NCBI RefSeq assembly: GCF_016925675.1
Contig: NZ_CP070506.1
Span: forward strand, 4,090,501-4,154,500
Direction of reading: 5' to 3'
From: Pseudomonas hygromyciniae
GTDB lineage: Bacteria > Pseudomonadota > Gammaproteobacteria > Pseudomonadales > Pseudomonadaceae
Length of the DNA: 64,000 nt
Shown here piece after piece: positions 54,714-64,000 of this stretch. A program made the translations under genes and the position numbers. How positions within the stretch are numbered: the stretch's first letter is position 1; each line of letters begins with the position of its first letter. The notes under the pieces are model-generated. The model was given only the letters and a program-made list of their open reading frames with translations. It was not told the origin of the DNA and searched no databases.

Positions 54714-56162
54714 GTGATCCAGTTTTTACTAAACCAGGAGCTCCGTAGCGAGCATGCCCTGGACCCAAACCTGACTGTGCTCAACTATCTGCGTGAGCAT
54801 CTGGGCAAATCCGGAACCAAGGAAGGCTGCGCCAGCGGCGACTGCGGCGCCTGTACCGTGGTGGTGGGCGAGTTGCAGACCGACGAGCAAGGCGCCGAGC
54901 AGATTCGCTATCGCAGCCTCAATTCGTGCCTGACCTTTGTCTCGTCCCTGCACGGCAAGCAACTGGTGACTGTCGAAGACCTCAAGCACCAGGGCCAACT
55001 GCACAGCGTGCAACAGGCCATGGTCGATTGCCATGGCTCGCAATGCGGCTTTTGCACCCCGGGTTTTGTGATGTCGCTGTTTGCCCTGCAAAAAAACAGC
55101 GACGCTCCGGACAGCGCCAAGGCCCACGAAGCCCTGGCCGGCAACCTGTGTCGCTGCACCGGCTACCGTCCGATCCTGGCCGCCGCCGAACAAGCCTGTT
55201 GCAACAAACCCCAGGACCAGTTCGACAGCCGCGAGGCGCAGACCATTGCCCGCCTCAAGTCCATCGCACCGACGCAAACCGGCGAGCTGAACAGCGGCGA
55301 CAAGCGCTGCCTGGTGCCCTTGACCGTCGCCGACCTGGCCGACCTCTACGACGCCTATCCCCAAGCCCGGCTGCTGGCCGGCGGCACCGACCTAGCGCTG
55401 GAAGTCACCCAGTTCCACCGCACGCTGCCGGTGATGATTTATGTCGGCAACATCGAAGCCATGAAACGCATCGAGACCTTTGACGACCGCCTGGAAATCG
55501 GCGCCGCCACCGCCCTCTCCGACTGCTACAGCGCGTTGCACCACGAATACCCCGACTTCGGCGACCTGCTGCACCGCTTCGCGTCTCTGCAAATCCGCAA
55601 CCAGGGCACCCTCGGTGGCAATATTGGCAACGCCTCGCCCATCGGTGATTCGCCGCCGCTGCTGATCGCCCTTGGCGCGCAGATCGTGCTGTGCAAGGGC
55701 AACGTGCGGCGCACCCTGGCCCTGGAAGACTACTTTATCGACTACCGCGTCACCGCCCGCCAGGACAGCGAGTTCATCGAGAAAATCATCGTGCCCAAGG
55801 GCCACGCGTTGTTCCGAGCCTACAAGGTTTCCAAGCGCCTGGACGATGATATTTCTGCGGTGTGTGCGGCCTTCAACCTGAAGCTCGACAACGGCGTGAT
55901 CAGCGATGCCCGCGTGGCCTTCGGCGGTATGGCCGCCACGCCCAAACGCGCGCAACACTGCGAAGCGGTGCTGATCGGCGCCACCTGGAACAGCGCCACC
56001 GTGGAGAAGGCCTGCGCGGCCCTGGCCGAGGACTTCACCCCGCTGTCGGACTTCCGTGCGAGCAAGGAATACCGCCTGCTCAGCGCCCAGAACCTGCTGC
56101 GTAAATACTTCATCGAGCTGCAAACACCGCACATCGAGACTCGGGTGACCGCTTATGTCTAA
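54714..56162 (+). CDS. xdhA: Xanthine dehydrogenase small subunit (FeS and FAD)
   Basis: Electron-transfer subunit of 482 residues: two [2Fe-2S] clusters (GCASGDCGACTVV and CGFCTPGFVMS with NLCRCTGYRP), then a FAD domain (LLAGGTDLALEV, TLGGNIGNASPIGD). Start is GTG 54714 with GAGG upstream. It overlaps xdhB by eight bases. Confidence 0.95.
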   Translation: MIQFLLNQELRSEHALDPNLTVLNYLREHLGKSGTKEGCASGDCGACTVVVGELQTDEQGAEQIRYRSLNSCLTFVSSLHGKQLVTVEDLKHQGQLHSVQQAMVDCHGSQCGFCTPGFVMSLFALQKNSDAPDSAKAHEALAGNLCRCTGYRPILAAAEQACCNKPQDQFDSREAQTIARLKSIAPTQTGELNSGDKRCLVPLTVADLADLYDAYPQARLLAGGTDLALEVTQFHRTLPVMIYVGNIEAMKRIETFDDRLEIGAATALSDCYSALHHEYPDFGDLLHRFASLQIRNQGTLGGNIGNASPIGDSPPLLIALGAQIVLCKGNVRRTLALEDYFIDYRVTARQDSEFIEKIIVPKGHALFRAYKVSKRLDDDISAVCAAFNLKLDNGVISDARVAFGGMAATPKRAQHCEAVLIGATWNSATVEKACAALAEDFTPLSDFRASKEYRLLSAQNLLRKYFIELQTPHIETRVTAYV

Positions 56163-58554
56163 TCATCACGCCGTGGTAAAAACCCAAGCCGAAATGGCCG
56201 AGCTGTTTGCCCAGGACCTGACGTCCGGGGTCGGGCGCAGCGTCAAGCATGACAGCGCCGCCAAGCATGTGTCGGGCGAAGCGCAGTACATCGATGACCG
56301 CCTGGAATTCCCCAACCAGTTGCACCTGTATGCGCGCATGTCCGACCGCGCCCACGCCCGCATCCTGAGTATCGACACCGCGCCCTGCTACGCCTTCGAG
56401 GGTGTGCGGATCGTCATCACCCACGAAGACGTGCCGGGCCTGAAAGACATCGGTCCACTGATGCCCGGCGACCCATTGCTGGCCATCGATACCGTGCAGT
56501 TCGTCGGCCAGGTGGTGCTGGCCGTCGCCGCCCGCGACCTGGAGACCGCGCGCAAGGCCGCGATGGCGGCGGTGATCGAATACGAAGACCTGGAACCGGT
56601 GCTGGATGTGGTCGAGGCCTTTCGCAAAAAACATTTCGTGCTGGACAGCCACACCCACCAGCGCGGTGATTCGGCAGGCGCCCTGGCGAGCGCGAAAAAC
56701 CGTATCCAGGGCACCCTGCATATCGGCGGCCAGGAACACTTCTACCTGGAAACCCAGATCTCCTCGGTGATGCCCACCGAAGACGGCGGCATGATCGTCT
56801 ACTGCTCCACCCAGAACCCCACTGAAGTGCAGAAGCTGGTGGCCGAGGTACTGGACGTATCGATGAACAAGATCGTCGTCGATATGCGCCGCATGGGCGG
56901 TGGTTTCGGCGGCAAGGAAACCCAGGCCGCCAGCCCGGCTTGCCTGTGTGCGGTGGTCGCGCGCCTGACCGGCCAGCCGACCAAGATGCGCCTGCCGCGG
57001 GTCGAAGACATGCTGATGACCGGCAAGCGCCACCCCTTCTATATCGAATACGACGTGGGCTTCGACGACACCGGGCGCCTGCACGGGATCAACCTGGACC
57101 TGGCCGGTAACTGTGGTTGCTCACCGGACCTGTCCAACTCGATTGTCGACCGTGCGATGTTCCACTCCGACAACTCGTATTACTTGGGCGACGCCACGGT
57201 CAACGGCCATCGCTGCAAGACCAACACCGCGTCCAACACCGCGTATCGCGGCTTCGGTGGCCCGCAAGGCATGGTGGCGATCGAGGAAGTGATGGACGCC
57301 ATCGCCCGCCATCTGGCGCTGGACCCGCTGGCCGTGCGCAAGGCCAACTACTATGGCAAGACCGAGCGCAACGTCACCCATTACTACCAGACCGTCGAGC
57401 ACAACATGCTCGAAGAGATGACTGCCGAACTGGAAGCCAGCAGCCAATACGCCGAGCGCCGCGAAGCCATTCGCCGCTATAACGCCAACAGCCCGATCCT
57501 GAAAAAAGGCCTGGCGCTGACACCGGTCAAGTTCGGCATTTCGTTCACCGCCAGCTTCCTCAACCAGGCCGGCGCGTTGATCCATATCTACACCGACGGC
57601 AGCATCCACCTGAACCACGGCGGCACCGAAATGGGCCAGGGCTTGAACATCAAGGTCGCGCAGGTGGTGGCCGAGATTTTCCAGGTGGAAATCGACCGGG
57701 TGCAGATTACCGCGACCAACACCGACAAGGTGCCCAACACCTCGCCGACCGCTGCTTCCAGCGGTGCCGACCTTAACGGCAAGGCCGCGCAGAATGCCGC
57801 CGAGACCATCAAGCAACGCCTGGTGGAATTTGCCGCGCGCAAATACGACGTCAGCGAAGCCGACGTTGAGTTCCACAACGGCCATGTGCGGGTGCGCGAG
57901 CAGATCCTGACCTTTGAGGAGCTGATCCAGCAGGCGTATTTCGCCCAGGTCTCGCTGTCGAGTACCGGGTTCTACAAGACCCCGAAAATCTTCTACGACC
58001 GCAGCCAGGCACGGGGCCGACCGTTCTACTACTTCGCCTTCGGCGCGGCTTGCTGCGAAGTGATCGTCGATACCCTGACCGGCGAATACAAGATGCTGCG
58101 CACCGACATCCTCCACGACGTGGGCGCCTCGCTGAACCCGGCCATCGACATTGGCCAGGTCGAAGGCGGCTTTATCCAGGGCATGGGTTGGCTGACCATG
58201 GAAGAGCTGGTGTGGAACAACAAAGGCAAACTGATGACCAATGGCCCGGCCAGCTACAAGATCCCGGCAGTGGCGGACATGCCCCTGGATTTGCGGGTGA
58301 AGTTGGTGGAAAACCGCAAGAACCCGGAAGACACGGTGTTCCACTCCAAGGCCGTGGGTGAACCGCCGTTCATGCTCGGGATTGCCTCGTGGTGCGCGAT
58401 CAAGGATGCGGTGGCGAGCCTGGGTGACTATCGCCATCAGCCGAAGATCGACGCGCCGGCCACGCCGGAGCGGGTGTTGTGGGGCTGTGAGCAGATGCGG
58501 CAGTTGACTGCTGCGAAGGCTCTTGAAACCGAAACCGAGTTGGCTTCGCTCTAG
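56155..58554 (+). CDS. xdhB: Xanthine dehydrogenase large subunit (molybdopterin)
   Basis: Catalytic molybdenum subunit (799 residues) hydroxylating hypoxanthine and xanthine to urate. It has MGGGFGGKETQ, the substrate arginine region TAYRGFGGPQG, and the catalytic glutamate in AVGEPPFMLG. It starts inside the end of xdhA, showing coupled translation. Confidence 0.95.
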   Translation: MSNHHAVVKTQAEMAELFAQDLTSGVGRSVKHDSAAKHVSGEAQYIDDRLEFPNQLHLYARMSDRAHARILSIDTAPCYAFEGVRIVITHEDVPGLKDIGPLMPGDPLLAIDTVQFVGQVVLAVAARDLETARKAAMAAVIEYEDLEPVLDVVEAFRKKHFVLDSHTHQRGDSAGALASAKNRIQGTLHIGGQEHFYLETQISSVMPTEDGGMIVYCSTQNPTEVQKLVAEVLDVSMNKIVVDMRRMGGGFGGKETQAASPACLCAVVARLTGQPTKMRLPRVEDMLMTGKRHPFYIEYDVGFDDTGRLHGINLDLAGNCGCSPDLSNSIVDRAMFHSDNSYYLGDATVNGHRCKTNTASNTAYRGFGGPQGMVAIEEVMDAIARHLALDPLAVRKANYYGKTERNVTHYYQTVEHNMLEEMTAELEASSQYAERREAIRRYNANSPILKKGLALTPVKFGISFTASFLNQAGALIHIYTDGSIHLNHGGTEMGQGLNIKVAQVVAEIFQVEIDRVQITATNTDKVPNTSPTAASSGADLNGKAAQNAAETIKQRLVEFAARKYDVSEADVEFHNGHVRVREQILTFEELIQQAYFAQVSLSSTGFYKTPKIFYDRSQARGRPFYYFAFGAACCEVIVDTLTGEYKMLRTDILHDVGASLNPAIDIGQVEGGFIQGMGWLTMEELVWNNKGKLMTNGPASYKIPAVADMPLDLRVKLVENRKNPEDTVFHSKAVGEPPFMLGIASWCAIKDAVASLGDYRHQPKIDAPATPERVLWGCEQMRQLTAAKALETETELASL

Positions 58555-58568
58555 ACCGAGGCGCTGCA

Positions 58569-58633
58569 TTCGCGAGCAAGCCCGCTCCCACATTTGGAAT
58601 GCATTTCCCTGTGGGAGCGGGCTTGCCCGCGAA
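58569..58633. repeat. REP inverted pair between xdhB and xdhC
   Basis: GCCCGCTCCCACA and TGTGGGAGCGGGC inside 24-bp arms with a 17-bp spacer, in the middle of the xdhABC operon. Confidence 0.85.
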
Positions 58634-58664
58634 GGCGGCCTGACAGACACCACAAGAGGTGACT

Positions 58665-59507
58665 ATGAACAACTGGATCAGTGCCCTCGCCAACCTGCAA
58701 ACCCAGGGCGAGCCCTGCGTGCTGGTGACCATCATCGAAGAGCTGGGCTCCACGCCGCGCAACTCAGGCTCCAAGATGGTCGTCAGCGCCGCACACACCT
58801 TCGACACCATCGGCGGCGGCCACCTGGAATACAAGGCCATGCAGATCGCCCGCGACATGCTCGTGCGTGGCCAGCACAACACCCACCTGGAGCGCTTCAG
58901 CCTGGGCGCCAGCCTCGGCCAGTGCTGTGGCGGCGTGACCGTGCTGCTGTTCGAACCCATGGGCCAGGTGCAGGCGCAGATTGCCGTATTCGGCGCCGGC
59001 CATGTCGGCCGCGCGCTGGTGCCGCTGCTGGCCAGCCTGCCGTGCCGGGTGCGCTGGATCGACTCGCGGGAACAGGAATTCCCGGAGCATATCCCCCAAG
59101 GCGTGCGTAAAATCGTCAGCGAAGAGCCAGTGGACGAAATTGCCGACCTGCCGGTGGGCAGTTACTGCATCGTCATGACCCACAATCACCAGCTCGACCT
59201 GGAACTGACCGCCGCCCTGCTCAAGCGCAATGATTTTGCCTACTTTGGCCTGATCGGCTCGCAGACCAAGCGCGTCAAGTTCGAACACCGCCTGCGTGAG
59301 CGCGGCTTCGAGGCCACACAGTTGCAACGCATGCGCTGCCCCATGGGCCTCACCGAGGTGAAGGGCAAACTGCCGGTGGAAATCGCCATCTCCATCGCCG
59401 GCGAGATCATCGCCACCTATAACGCCAACTTCGGCCAGCACACCGCGAGTGCCGAACCCATTGCCAAACTGCTGCCGGTTTCGCGCCGCAGCCAAGCTAT
59501 CAATTGA
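58665..59507 (+). CDS. xdhC: Xanthine dehydrogenase accessory protein XdhC
   Basis: Binds and sulfurates the molybdenum cofactor and inserts it into XdhB. 280 residues with the XdhC/CoxI family sequences TIIEELGSTPRNSGSKMVVS and IAVFGAGHVGRALVPLLASL. ATG 58665 follows AAGAGGTG. It lies in the same direction as xdhB and guaD. Confidence 0.93.
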   Translation: MNNWISALANLQTQGEPCVLVTIIEELGSTPRNSGSKMVVSAAHTFDTIGGGHLEYKAMQIARDMLVRGQHNTHLERFSLGASLGQCCGGVTVLLFEPMGQVQAQIAVFGAGHVGRALVPLLASLPCRVRWIDSREQEFPEHIPQGVRKIVSEEPVDEIADLPVGSYCIVMTHNHQLDLELTAALLKRNDFAYFGLIGSQTKRVKFEHRLRERGFEATQLQRMRCPMGLTEVKGKLPVEIAISIAGEIIATYNANFGQHTASAEPIAKLLPVSRRSQAIN

Positions 59508-59514
59508 GACGACC

Positions 59515-60819
59515 ATGCCTTTGACTCGCAAAGCCTACCGTGCCGCCATCCTGCACAGCCTCGCCGACCCCGCCATCGTCGGGATCGAAGCCTCCTATGA
59601 GTATTTCGAAGACGGCCTGCTGGTGATCGACAACGGTCAGATCAGCGCCCTCGGGCATGCCAGCGACCTGCTGCCGACGCTGGCCGCCGACATCGAAATC
59701 ACCCATTACCAGGATGCTCTGATCACTCCCGGCCTGATCGACACCCACATCCACCTGCCGCAAACCGGCATGGTCGGTGCCTACGGCGAACAACTGCTGG
59801 ATTGGCTGAACACCTACACCTTCCCTTGCGAAAGCCAGTTCGCCGACAAGGCCCACGCCGAAGAAGTCGCGGATATCTTTATCAAGGAACTGCTGCGCAA
59901 CGGCACCACCACTGCCCTGGTGTTCGGCAGCGTGCACCCGCAATCGGTGAACTCATTCTTTGAGGCCGCCCAGAAGCTGGACCTGCGCATGATCGCCGGC
60001 AAGGTGATGATGGACCGCAATGCCCCGGACTACCTGACCGATACCGCCGAGTCCGGCTACCAGGAAAGCAAGGCGCTGATCGAGCGCTGGCACGGCAAGG
60101 GCCGCTTGCACTACGCCGTGACCCCACGCTTCGCCCCCACCAGCACACCCGAACAACTGACCCTCGCCGGCCAGTTGCTGGGGGAATACCCGGACCTGTA
60201 CATGCAGACTCACATCAGTGAAAACCTGCAGGAAGTGCAATGGGTCAAGGAGCTGTTCCCGGAGCGCAGTGGCTACCTGGATGTGTACGACCACTACAAG
60301 CTGCTGGGGGAACGTTCGGTATTCGCCCATGGCGTGCACCTGTGCGACGACGAGTGCGCGCGGCTGGCCGAAGCCGGTTCGGCCGTGGCGTTCTGCCCGA
60401 CGTCGAACTTCTTCCTGGGCAGTGGCTTGTTCAATCTGCCGATGGCCGAGAAGCACCAGCTTAATGTAGGCCTGGGCACAGATGTGGGTGGCGGCACCAG
60501 CTTCTCGCTGCTGCAGACGCTGAACGAGGCCTACAAGGTCATGCAATTGCAGGGCGCACGACTGAGCCCGTTCAAATCGCTGTACCTGGCGACCCTGGGA
60601 GGTGCAAAAGCGCTGCGCCTGGAAGACAAGATCGGCACCCTGCAGCCGGGCACCGATGCAGACTTTCTGGTCCTGGACTACAACGCCACGCCACTGCTCA
60701 GCTATCGCTTGAAGCAGGCCAATAACATTGCCGAGACGCTGTTTGTACTGATGACGCTGGGGGATGATCGGGCAGTGATGCAGACGTATGCAGCGGGCAA
60801 TCTGGTACACCAACGCTAA
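59515..60819 (+). CDS. guaD: Guanine deaminase
   Basis: Converts guanine to xanthine, feeding xanthine dehydrogenase. 434 residues of the amidohydrolase fold: metal motif DTHIHLPQTG, TPRFAPTST, QTHISEN, FAHGVHLCD and GTDVGGGTSFS. It starts seven bases after xdhC and ends the operon, followed by a REP pair. Confidence 0.95.
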   Translation: MPLTRKAYRAAILHSLADPAIVGIEASYEYFEDGLLVIDNGQISALGHASDLLPTLAADIEITHYQDALITPGLIDTHIHLPQTGMVGAYGEQLLDWLNTYTFPCESQFADKAHAEEVADIFIKELLRNGTTTALVFGSVHPQSVNSFFEAAQKLDLRMIAGKVMMDRNAPDYLTDTAESGYQESKALIERWHGKGRLHYAVTPRFAPTSTPEQLTLAGQLLGEYPDLYMQTHISENLQEVQWVKELFPERSGYLDVYDHYKLLGERSVFAHGVHLCDDECARLAEAGSAVAFCPTSNFFLGSGLFNLPMAEKHQLNVGLGTDVGGGTSFSLLQTLNEAYKVMQLQGARLSPFKSLYLATLGGAKALRLEDKIGTLQPGTDADFLVLDYNATPLLSYRLKQANNIAETLFVLMTLGDDRAVMQTYAAGNLVHQR

Positions 60820-60824
60820 ACCCC

Positions 60825-60910
60825 TGTAGGAGCTGGCTTGCCAGCGATAGCATCACCGCGGTGAACAGATACACCGCGGTGCCTGCATCGCTGGCAAGCC
60901 AGCGCCTACA
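60825..60910. repeat. REP inverted pair after guaD
   Basis: TGTAGGAGCTGGCTTGCCAG and its inverted partner CTGGCAAGCCAGCGCCTACA, with two CACCGCGGTG palindromes in the loop. Confidence 0.8.
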
Positions 60911-60924
60911 CAGTTTGATCGGGT

Positions 60925-61689
60925 TTAGAGCTTGATCGAGGAGCGGCCCGGCTTCTTGGTTTGCAGCAGATGCGAGAACACCGCATGCAAATCATCCGAC
61001 GCGCTTTCCTCATCGAGGTTGAGCTTGCTGTCGATGTGATCCATGTGATGCATCATCAGGTTCACCGCCAACGCCGAGTCCCGGGCCTCGATCGCGTCGA
61101 TCAACTGGGTGTGTTCGTCGTAGGAGCAGTGTGAGCGGTTGCCGCTTTCATACTGGGCGATGATCAGCGAGGTCTGGGACACCAGGCTGCGCTGGAAGCT
61201 GATCAGCGGGGCATTCTTCGCAGCCTCGGCCAGTTTCAGGTGGAACTCGCCAGACAACCGGATACCCGCGCCGCGGTCCCCGCGGGAGAAGCTGTCGCGC
61301 TCGTCGTTGACCATCTGGCGCAACTCAGCCAACTCTTCGGTGGATGCATGTTGTACCGCCAGCTCGGTGATCGCCCGCTCCACCAGGCGCCGGGCCAGGA
61401 ACACCTGGCGGGCTTCCTCGACACTCGGGCTTGCCACGACCGCACCACGATTGGGGCGCAACAACACCACGCCTTCATGGGCCAGACGCGACAAGGCGCG
61501 GCGGATGATGGTGCGGCTGACGCCAAAGATCTCGCCCAGTGCTTCTTCACTCAATTTGGTACCGGGCGCGAGGCGTTGTTCGAGGATGGCCTCGAAGATA
61601 TGCGCGTAGACGATATCGTCCTGGGTTCCACTGCGACCGGCCTTACCGGCTCGCGGCTGTTTCTTGAGGGGCTGCAACTGTTCGTTCAT
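60925..61689 (-). CDS. GntR-family regulator with FCD domain (second)
   Basis: 254 residues: a basic, flexible start (MNEQLQPLKKQPRAGKAGR), winged helix (IFGVSRTIIRRALSRLAHEG) and FCD domain (about 100-235). ATG 61689 is preferred to the much longer in-frame reading to 61845. It is convergent with guaD and divergent from the BenE-type transporter, so it may regulate either. The 354-bp gap before that transporter holds a REP pair and nothing else clear. Confidence 0.88.
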   Translation of the reverse strand: MNEQLQPLKKQPRAGKAGRSGTQDDIVYAHIFEAILEQRLAPGTKLSEEALGEIFGVSRTIIRRALSRLAHEGVVLLRPNRGAVVASPSVEEARQVFLARRLVERAITELAVQHASTEELAELRQMVNDERDSFSRGDRGAGIRLSGEFHLKLAEAAKNAPLISFQRSLVSQTSLIIAQYESGNRSHCSYDEHTQLIDAIEARDSALAVNLMMHHMDHIDSKLNLDEESASDDLHAVFSHLLQTKKPGRSSIKL

Positions 61690-61915
61690 GGGCACTCGGG
61701 TCGGGAGAACGGCGGCGAATTGACGTTGACTGTAATAAGGGTATAGCGGGTCGCTGGCAAGTATCGCGTAAAAACAGCGCACATTGTACACAACCCGTTG
61801 CGCCAACACACTGTACGGCTGTTTGCGCGGCCGGCTGTATTGCAACAGTCAGTTACGTTTGAGTTTAGGCTTGATTCCACGATTTCCCCACCCATCAATG
61901 CTGCCCCGATGCCCC

Positions 61916-62015
61916 TGTAGGAGCGAGCTTGCTCGCGAAGAACCTGAGAGCGCCGCCTTCCACCAGAATGCCCGCGCCATCGTTGAAGATCTTCGCCCGC
62001 AAGCCGGCGCCTACA
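61916..62015. repeat. REP inverted pair before the BenE-family gene
   Basis: TGTAGGAGCGAGCTTGCTCG on the left and CTTCGCCCGCAAGCCGGCGC with CTACA on the right; the right arm ends 28 bp before the start codon. Confidence 0.75.
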
Positions 62016-62043
62016 AGTTGCCGGGTACAAGGAAGACTTTTCC

Positions 62044-63234
62044 ATGACCGACGCGACCCAGGCGCCCTTACGCCCACTGGCCGACACTTCGCCTTCGGCT
62101 ATCGTCGCCGGCTTTATCGCCATGATGACCGGCTACACCAGCTCGCTGGTGCTGATGTTCCAGGCCGGCCAGGCTGCTGGCCTGACCACTGCACAGATAT
62201 CCTCGTGGATCTGGGCGATCTCCATCGGTATGGCGGTGTGCAGCATCGGCTTGTCCCTGCGCTACCGCACCCCCATCACCATCGCCTGGTCGACCCCAGG
62301 CGCAGCGCTGTTGATTACCAGCCTGGGCGGGGTCAGCTACGGCGAGGCCATCGGTGCCTACATTACCTGCGCGGTGTTGGTCACGATCTGCGGCCTTACT
62401 GGCAGCTTTGAAAAACTGGTCAAGAAGATTCCCGCCTCGCTGGCCGCCGCACTGCTGGCCGGGATCCTGTTCAAGATCGGCAGCGAGATTTTCGTCGCCG
62501 CGCAGCACCGCACCGCCCTGGTGCTGGGCATGTTCTTTACCTATCTGATCATCAAGCGCCTGTCGCCCCGCTATGCGGTGCTGGCCGCGCTGCTGATCGG
62601 CACTGCCTTGTCCGGATTGATGGGGCTACTGGACTTCAGCGGGTTCAGCCTGGAAGTGGCGACGCCGGTGTGGACCACACCGCACTTCTCCCTGGCGGCG
62701 ACCATCAGCATTGGTATTCCGCTATTCGTGGTGGCGATGACCTCGCAGAACATGCCCGGCGTCGCGGTACTGCGCGCCGATGGCTACAACGTGCCAGCCT
62801 CGCCGCTGATCACCGCCACCGGCCTGGCCTCGCTGGTGCTGGCGCCATTCGGCTCCCACGGTATCAACTTGGCGGCCATCAGCGCGGCCATCTGTACCGG
62901 GCCCCACGCCCATGAGGATCGCAACAAGCGCTACACCGCCGCCGTGTGGTGCGGGATTTTCTACGGGGTCGCCGGGGTATTTGGGGCCACGCTGGCGGCG
63001 TTGTTCGCCGCATTGCCAAAGGAGCTGGTGCTGTCGATCGCGGCATTGGCGTTGTTTGGCTCGATCATCAATGGCCTGAGCATTGCCATGAATGAGCCCA
63101 AGGAACGGGAAGCAGCGCTGATCACCTTTATGGTCACGGCGTCGGGGTTGACGCTGTTCTCCATCGGTTCGGCATTCTGGGGGATTGTCGCGGGGGTGTT
63201 GACGCTGATGATACTGAACTGGCGCAAGGCCTGA
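62044..63234 (+). CDS. BenE-family transporter
   Basis: Inner-membrane symporter of 396 residues with 10-12 hydrophobic helices; ITIAWSTPGAALLITSLGG and AMTSQNMPGVAVLRADGY are family hallmarks. Benzoate/H+ symport is the named activity, but there are no benzoate genes here, and this gene lies beside xdh and guaD, so a purine-related substrate is a reasonable guess. AAGGAAG precedes ATG 62044. Confidence 0.87.
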   Translation: MTDATQAPLRPLADTSPSAIVAGFIAMMTGYTSSLVLMFQAGQAAGLTTAQISSWIWAISIGMAVCSIGLSLRYRTPITIAWSTPGAALLITSLGGVSYGEAIGAYITCAVLVTICGLTGSFEKLVKKIPASLAAALLAGILFKIGSEIFVAAQHRTALVLGMFFTYLIIKRLSPRYAVLAALLIGTALSGLMGLLDFSGFSLEVATPVWTTPHFSLAATISIGIPLFVVAMTSQNMPGVAVLRADGYNVPASPLITATGLASLVLAPFGSHGINLAAISAAICTGPHAHEDRNKRYTAAVWCGIFYGVAGVFGATLAALFAALPKELVLSIAALALFGSIINGLSIAMNEPKEREAALITFMVTASGLTLFSIGSAFWGIVAGVLTLMILNWRKA

Positions 63235-63249
63235 TTATTACCCTGAAAC

Positions 63250-63279
63250 GAAAAAGCGACCCGGGCGGGTCGCTTTTTC
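63250..63279. terminator. Bidirectional terminator between the BenE gene and yggL
   Basis: Perfect 14-bp stem GAAAAAGCGACCCG / CGGGTCGCTTTTTC with a 2-base centre; A and T tracts on each side serve both converging genes. Confidence 0.92.
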
Positions 63280-63285
63280 ATGACA

Positions 63286-63630
63286 TCAGACAGCCGGATT
63301 GATCGGCTTTTCTGGGTGCCAGGCGTCCAGCAGTGCACTGACTTCAACGCGGGTCAGCTCTGGGCGAGCCTTGAGCCACGCTTCAACAGCGGCACGCTGT
63401 TCTTCGTTGACCGATCCACGGGTGGCTTTGCAGACCAGACCGAAGTCATCACCGCCAACGTAGTCCAGGCCATTGCCGTCCATCGCTTCAGTCAGGAATG
63501 CTTCGAGGAAAGCGTCAACCGCCTCATCGTCCAAACCTTCTTTGAAGTCCAGGTTCAGTTCGAAACCCAGCTCTTGAAATTCATCAACGCACAGTTTTTT
63601 GCGCAGACGCCGGGAACGGTTAGTCGCCAT
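63286..63630 (-). CDS. yggL: YggL family 50S ribosome-associated protein
   Basis: 114-residue acidic protein with a basic N-terminus (MATNRSRRLRKKLCVDEFQE), the DUF469 sequence FQELGFELNLDFKEGLDDEA and VEAWLKARPELT. Start ATG 63630, with AAGAGGAT upstream. Divergent from dacB. Confidence 0.9.
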   Translation of the reverse strand: MATNRSRRLRKKLCVDEFQELGFELNLDFKEGLDDEAVDAFLEAFLTEAMDGNGLDYVGGDDFGLVCKATRGSVNEEQRAAVEAWLKARPELTRVEVSALLDAWHPEKPINPAV

Positions 63631-63867
63631 TGGAACAATCCTCTTAAGTATTAACGGCCGGCACTCTACCAGTTTAAGGCGCGAATTGCCCGGCAATCCA
63701 AGACGGGTGGCACGTCAGGGCTAAAAAAAACCGTCATTTGCAGCTATCGTTGAGGCACAAGTAGCCCCACCTTGGGGCATAATGCCGACACTTTCATGAC
63801 CACTGGGGGATTTTCTTACATAGCCCCCGCTATATTCACCCTCCTATGCAGTAGGGTCTTACTTCTT

Positions 63868-64000
63868 ATGATCAAATCATTGCGCCCATTGTTACTCGCC
63901 AGTTTCCTTTTGCCCATGGCCCTCTCTGTCACCGCCGCCCCGATCAATACCACCTTGCCACCTAAAGTTCAGGAAGCCCTGCAGAAAGCCAAGCTGCAGA
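63868..64000 (+). CDS. dacB: D-alanyl-D-alanine carboxypeptidase/endopeptidase (PBP4), 5' end only
   Basis: Only the first 44 codons are in the window. They encode a signal peptide (MIKSLRPLLLASFLLPMALS then VTAAPINTT) and the start of a mature part LPPKVQEALQKAKLQ, as in Pseudomonas DacB. The adjacent divergent yggL supports the assignment. The penicillin-binding motifs lie outside the window. Confidence 0.72.
   Translation, partial: MIKSLRPLLLASFLLPMALSVTAAPINTTLPPKVQEALQKAKLQ

Noticed and set aside
61783..61794. ATTGTACACAAC upstream of the second GntR gene as an operator
   Set aside because: Only TGTACA is palindromic and there is no second copy; too weak to call.

Overview
The window is a stretch of chromosome from a GC-rich gammaproteobacterium, almost certainly a Pseudomonas of the fluorescens group. 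The reasons are the gene order (acnA, aer, two tandem cbb3 oxidase operons, ccoGHIS, hemN, anr, apt, then recR, ybaB, dnaX, then ligA, zipA, smc, then xdhABC and guaD), which matches the order I recall from Pseudomonas chromosomes, and many REP-type inverted repeats of the TGTAGGAGCGAGCTTGCTCGCGA / GTGGGAGCGGGCTTGCCCGCGA kind. Nearly all of it is ordinary core genome. No prophage, CRISPR array, rRNA or tRNA was seen; the one structured RNA recognised is the 4.5S SRP RNA.

Layout. 1-9300: housekeeping genes (uup fragment, lytic transglycosylase slt, an MsbA-type ABC exporter, a 57-residue conserved small protein, pdxB, a MATE efflux pump, tusA, rlmM). 9470-14839: acnA, a CPBP membrane protease and the aerotaxis receptor aer. 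15936-33212: a micro-aerobic respiration island holding ccoNOQP-1, ccoNOQP-2, ccoG, ccoH, ccoI, ccoS, a SafE/TauE-like membrane protein, hemN, a coiled-coil hypothetical, anr and apt. ANR/FNR-type boxes are visible upstream of ccoN2, ccoG and hemN but not ccoN1, so the expected picture is a constitutive oxidase 1 and an Anr-induced oxidase 2 with its assembly genes and anaerobic haem synthesis, while Aer steers cells towards suitable oxygen. 33341-38898: an acyl-CoA dehydrogenase, then dnaX-ybaB-recR with a CurA-type oxidoreductase between ybaB and recR. 39033-46554: accessory and signalling genes (solute-binding protein, PAS-GGDEF-EAL protein with a PAS chemoreceptor, a 40-codon small ORF, an XRE regulator, a DUF2167 membrane protein, ffs, a zinc metallopeptidase). 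46733-53784: ligA, zipA, smc. 53787-63234: purine catabolism (two FCD-GntR regulators, xdhA, xdhB, xdhC, guaD, a BenE-family transporter). 63286-64000: yggL and the start of dacB.

Most unusual items. (1) A gene of unknown function at 23128-23806 (minus strand), between ccoP2 and ccoG, encodes eight consecutive 19-residue (57-bp) repeats. (2) Two MITE-like elements share 22-bp terminal inverted repeats and carry REP sequences inside; one is flanked by an exact 7-bp direct repeat. (3) The xdhA promoter has an operator-like pair of inverted repeats over its -35 box. (4) The two cco operons share long runs of identical sequence, which suggests gene conversion.

Caution on sequence quality. Five reading frames (slt, the MATE gene, the repeat gene, ccoI and the hypothetical next to hemN) are each broken by exactly one extra base inside or next to a homopolymer run. 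That pattern fits sequencing or assembly error better than five independent mutations, so those genes are probably intact in the organism.
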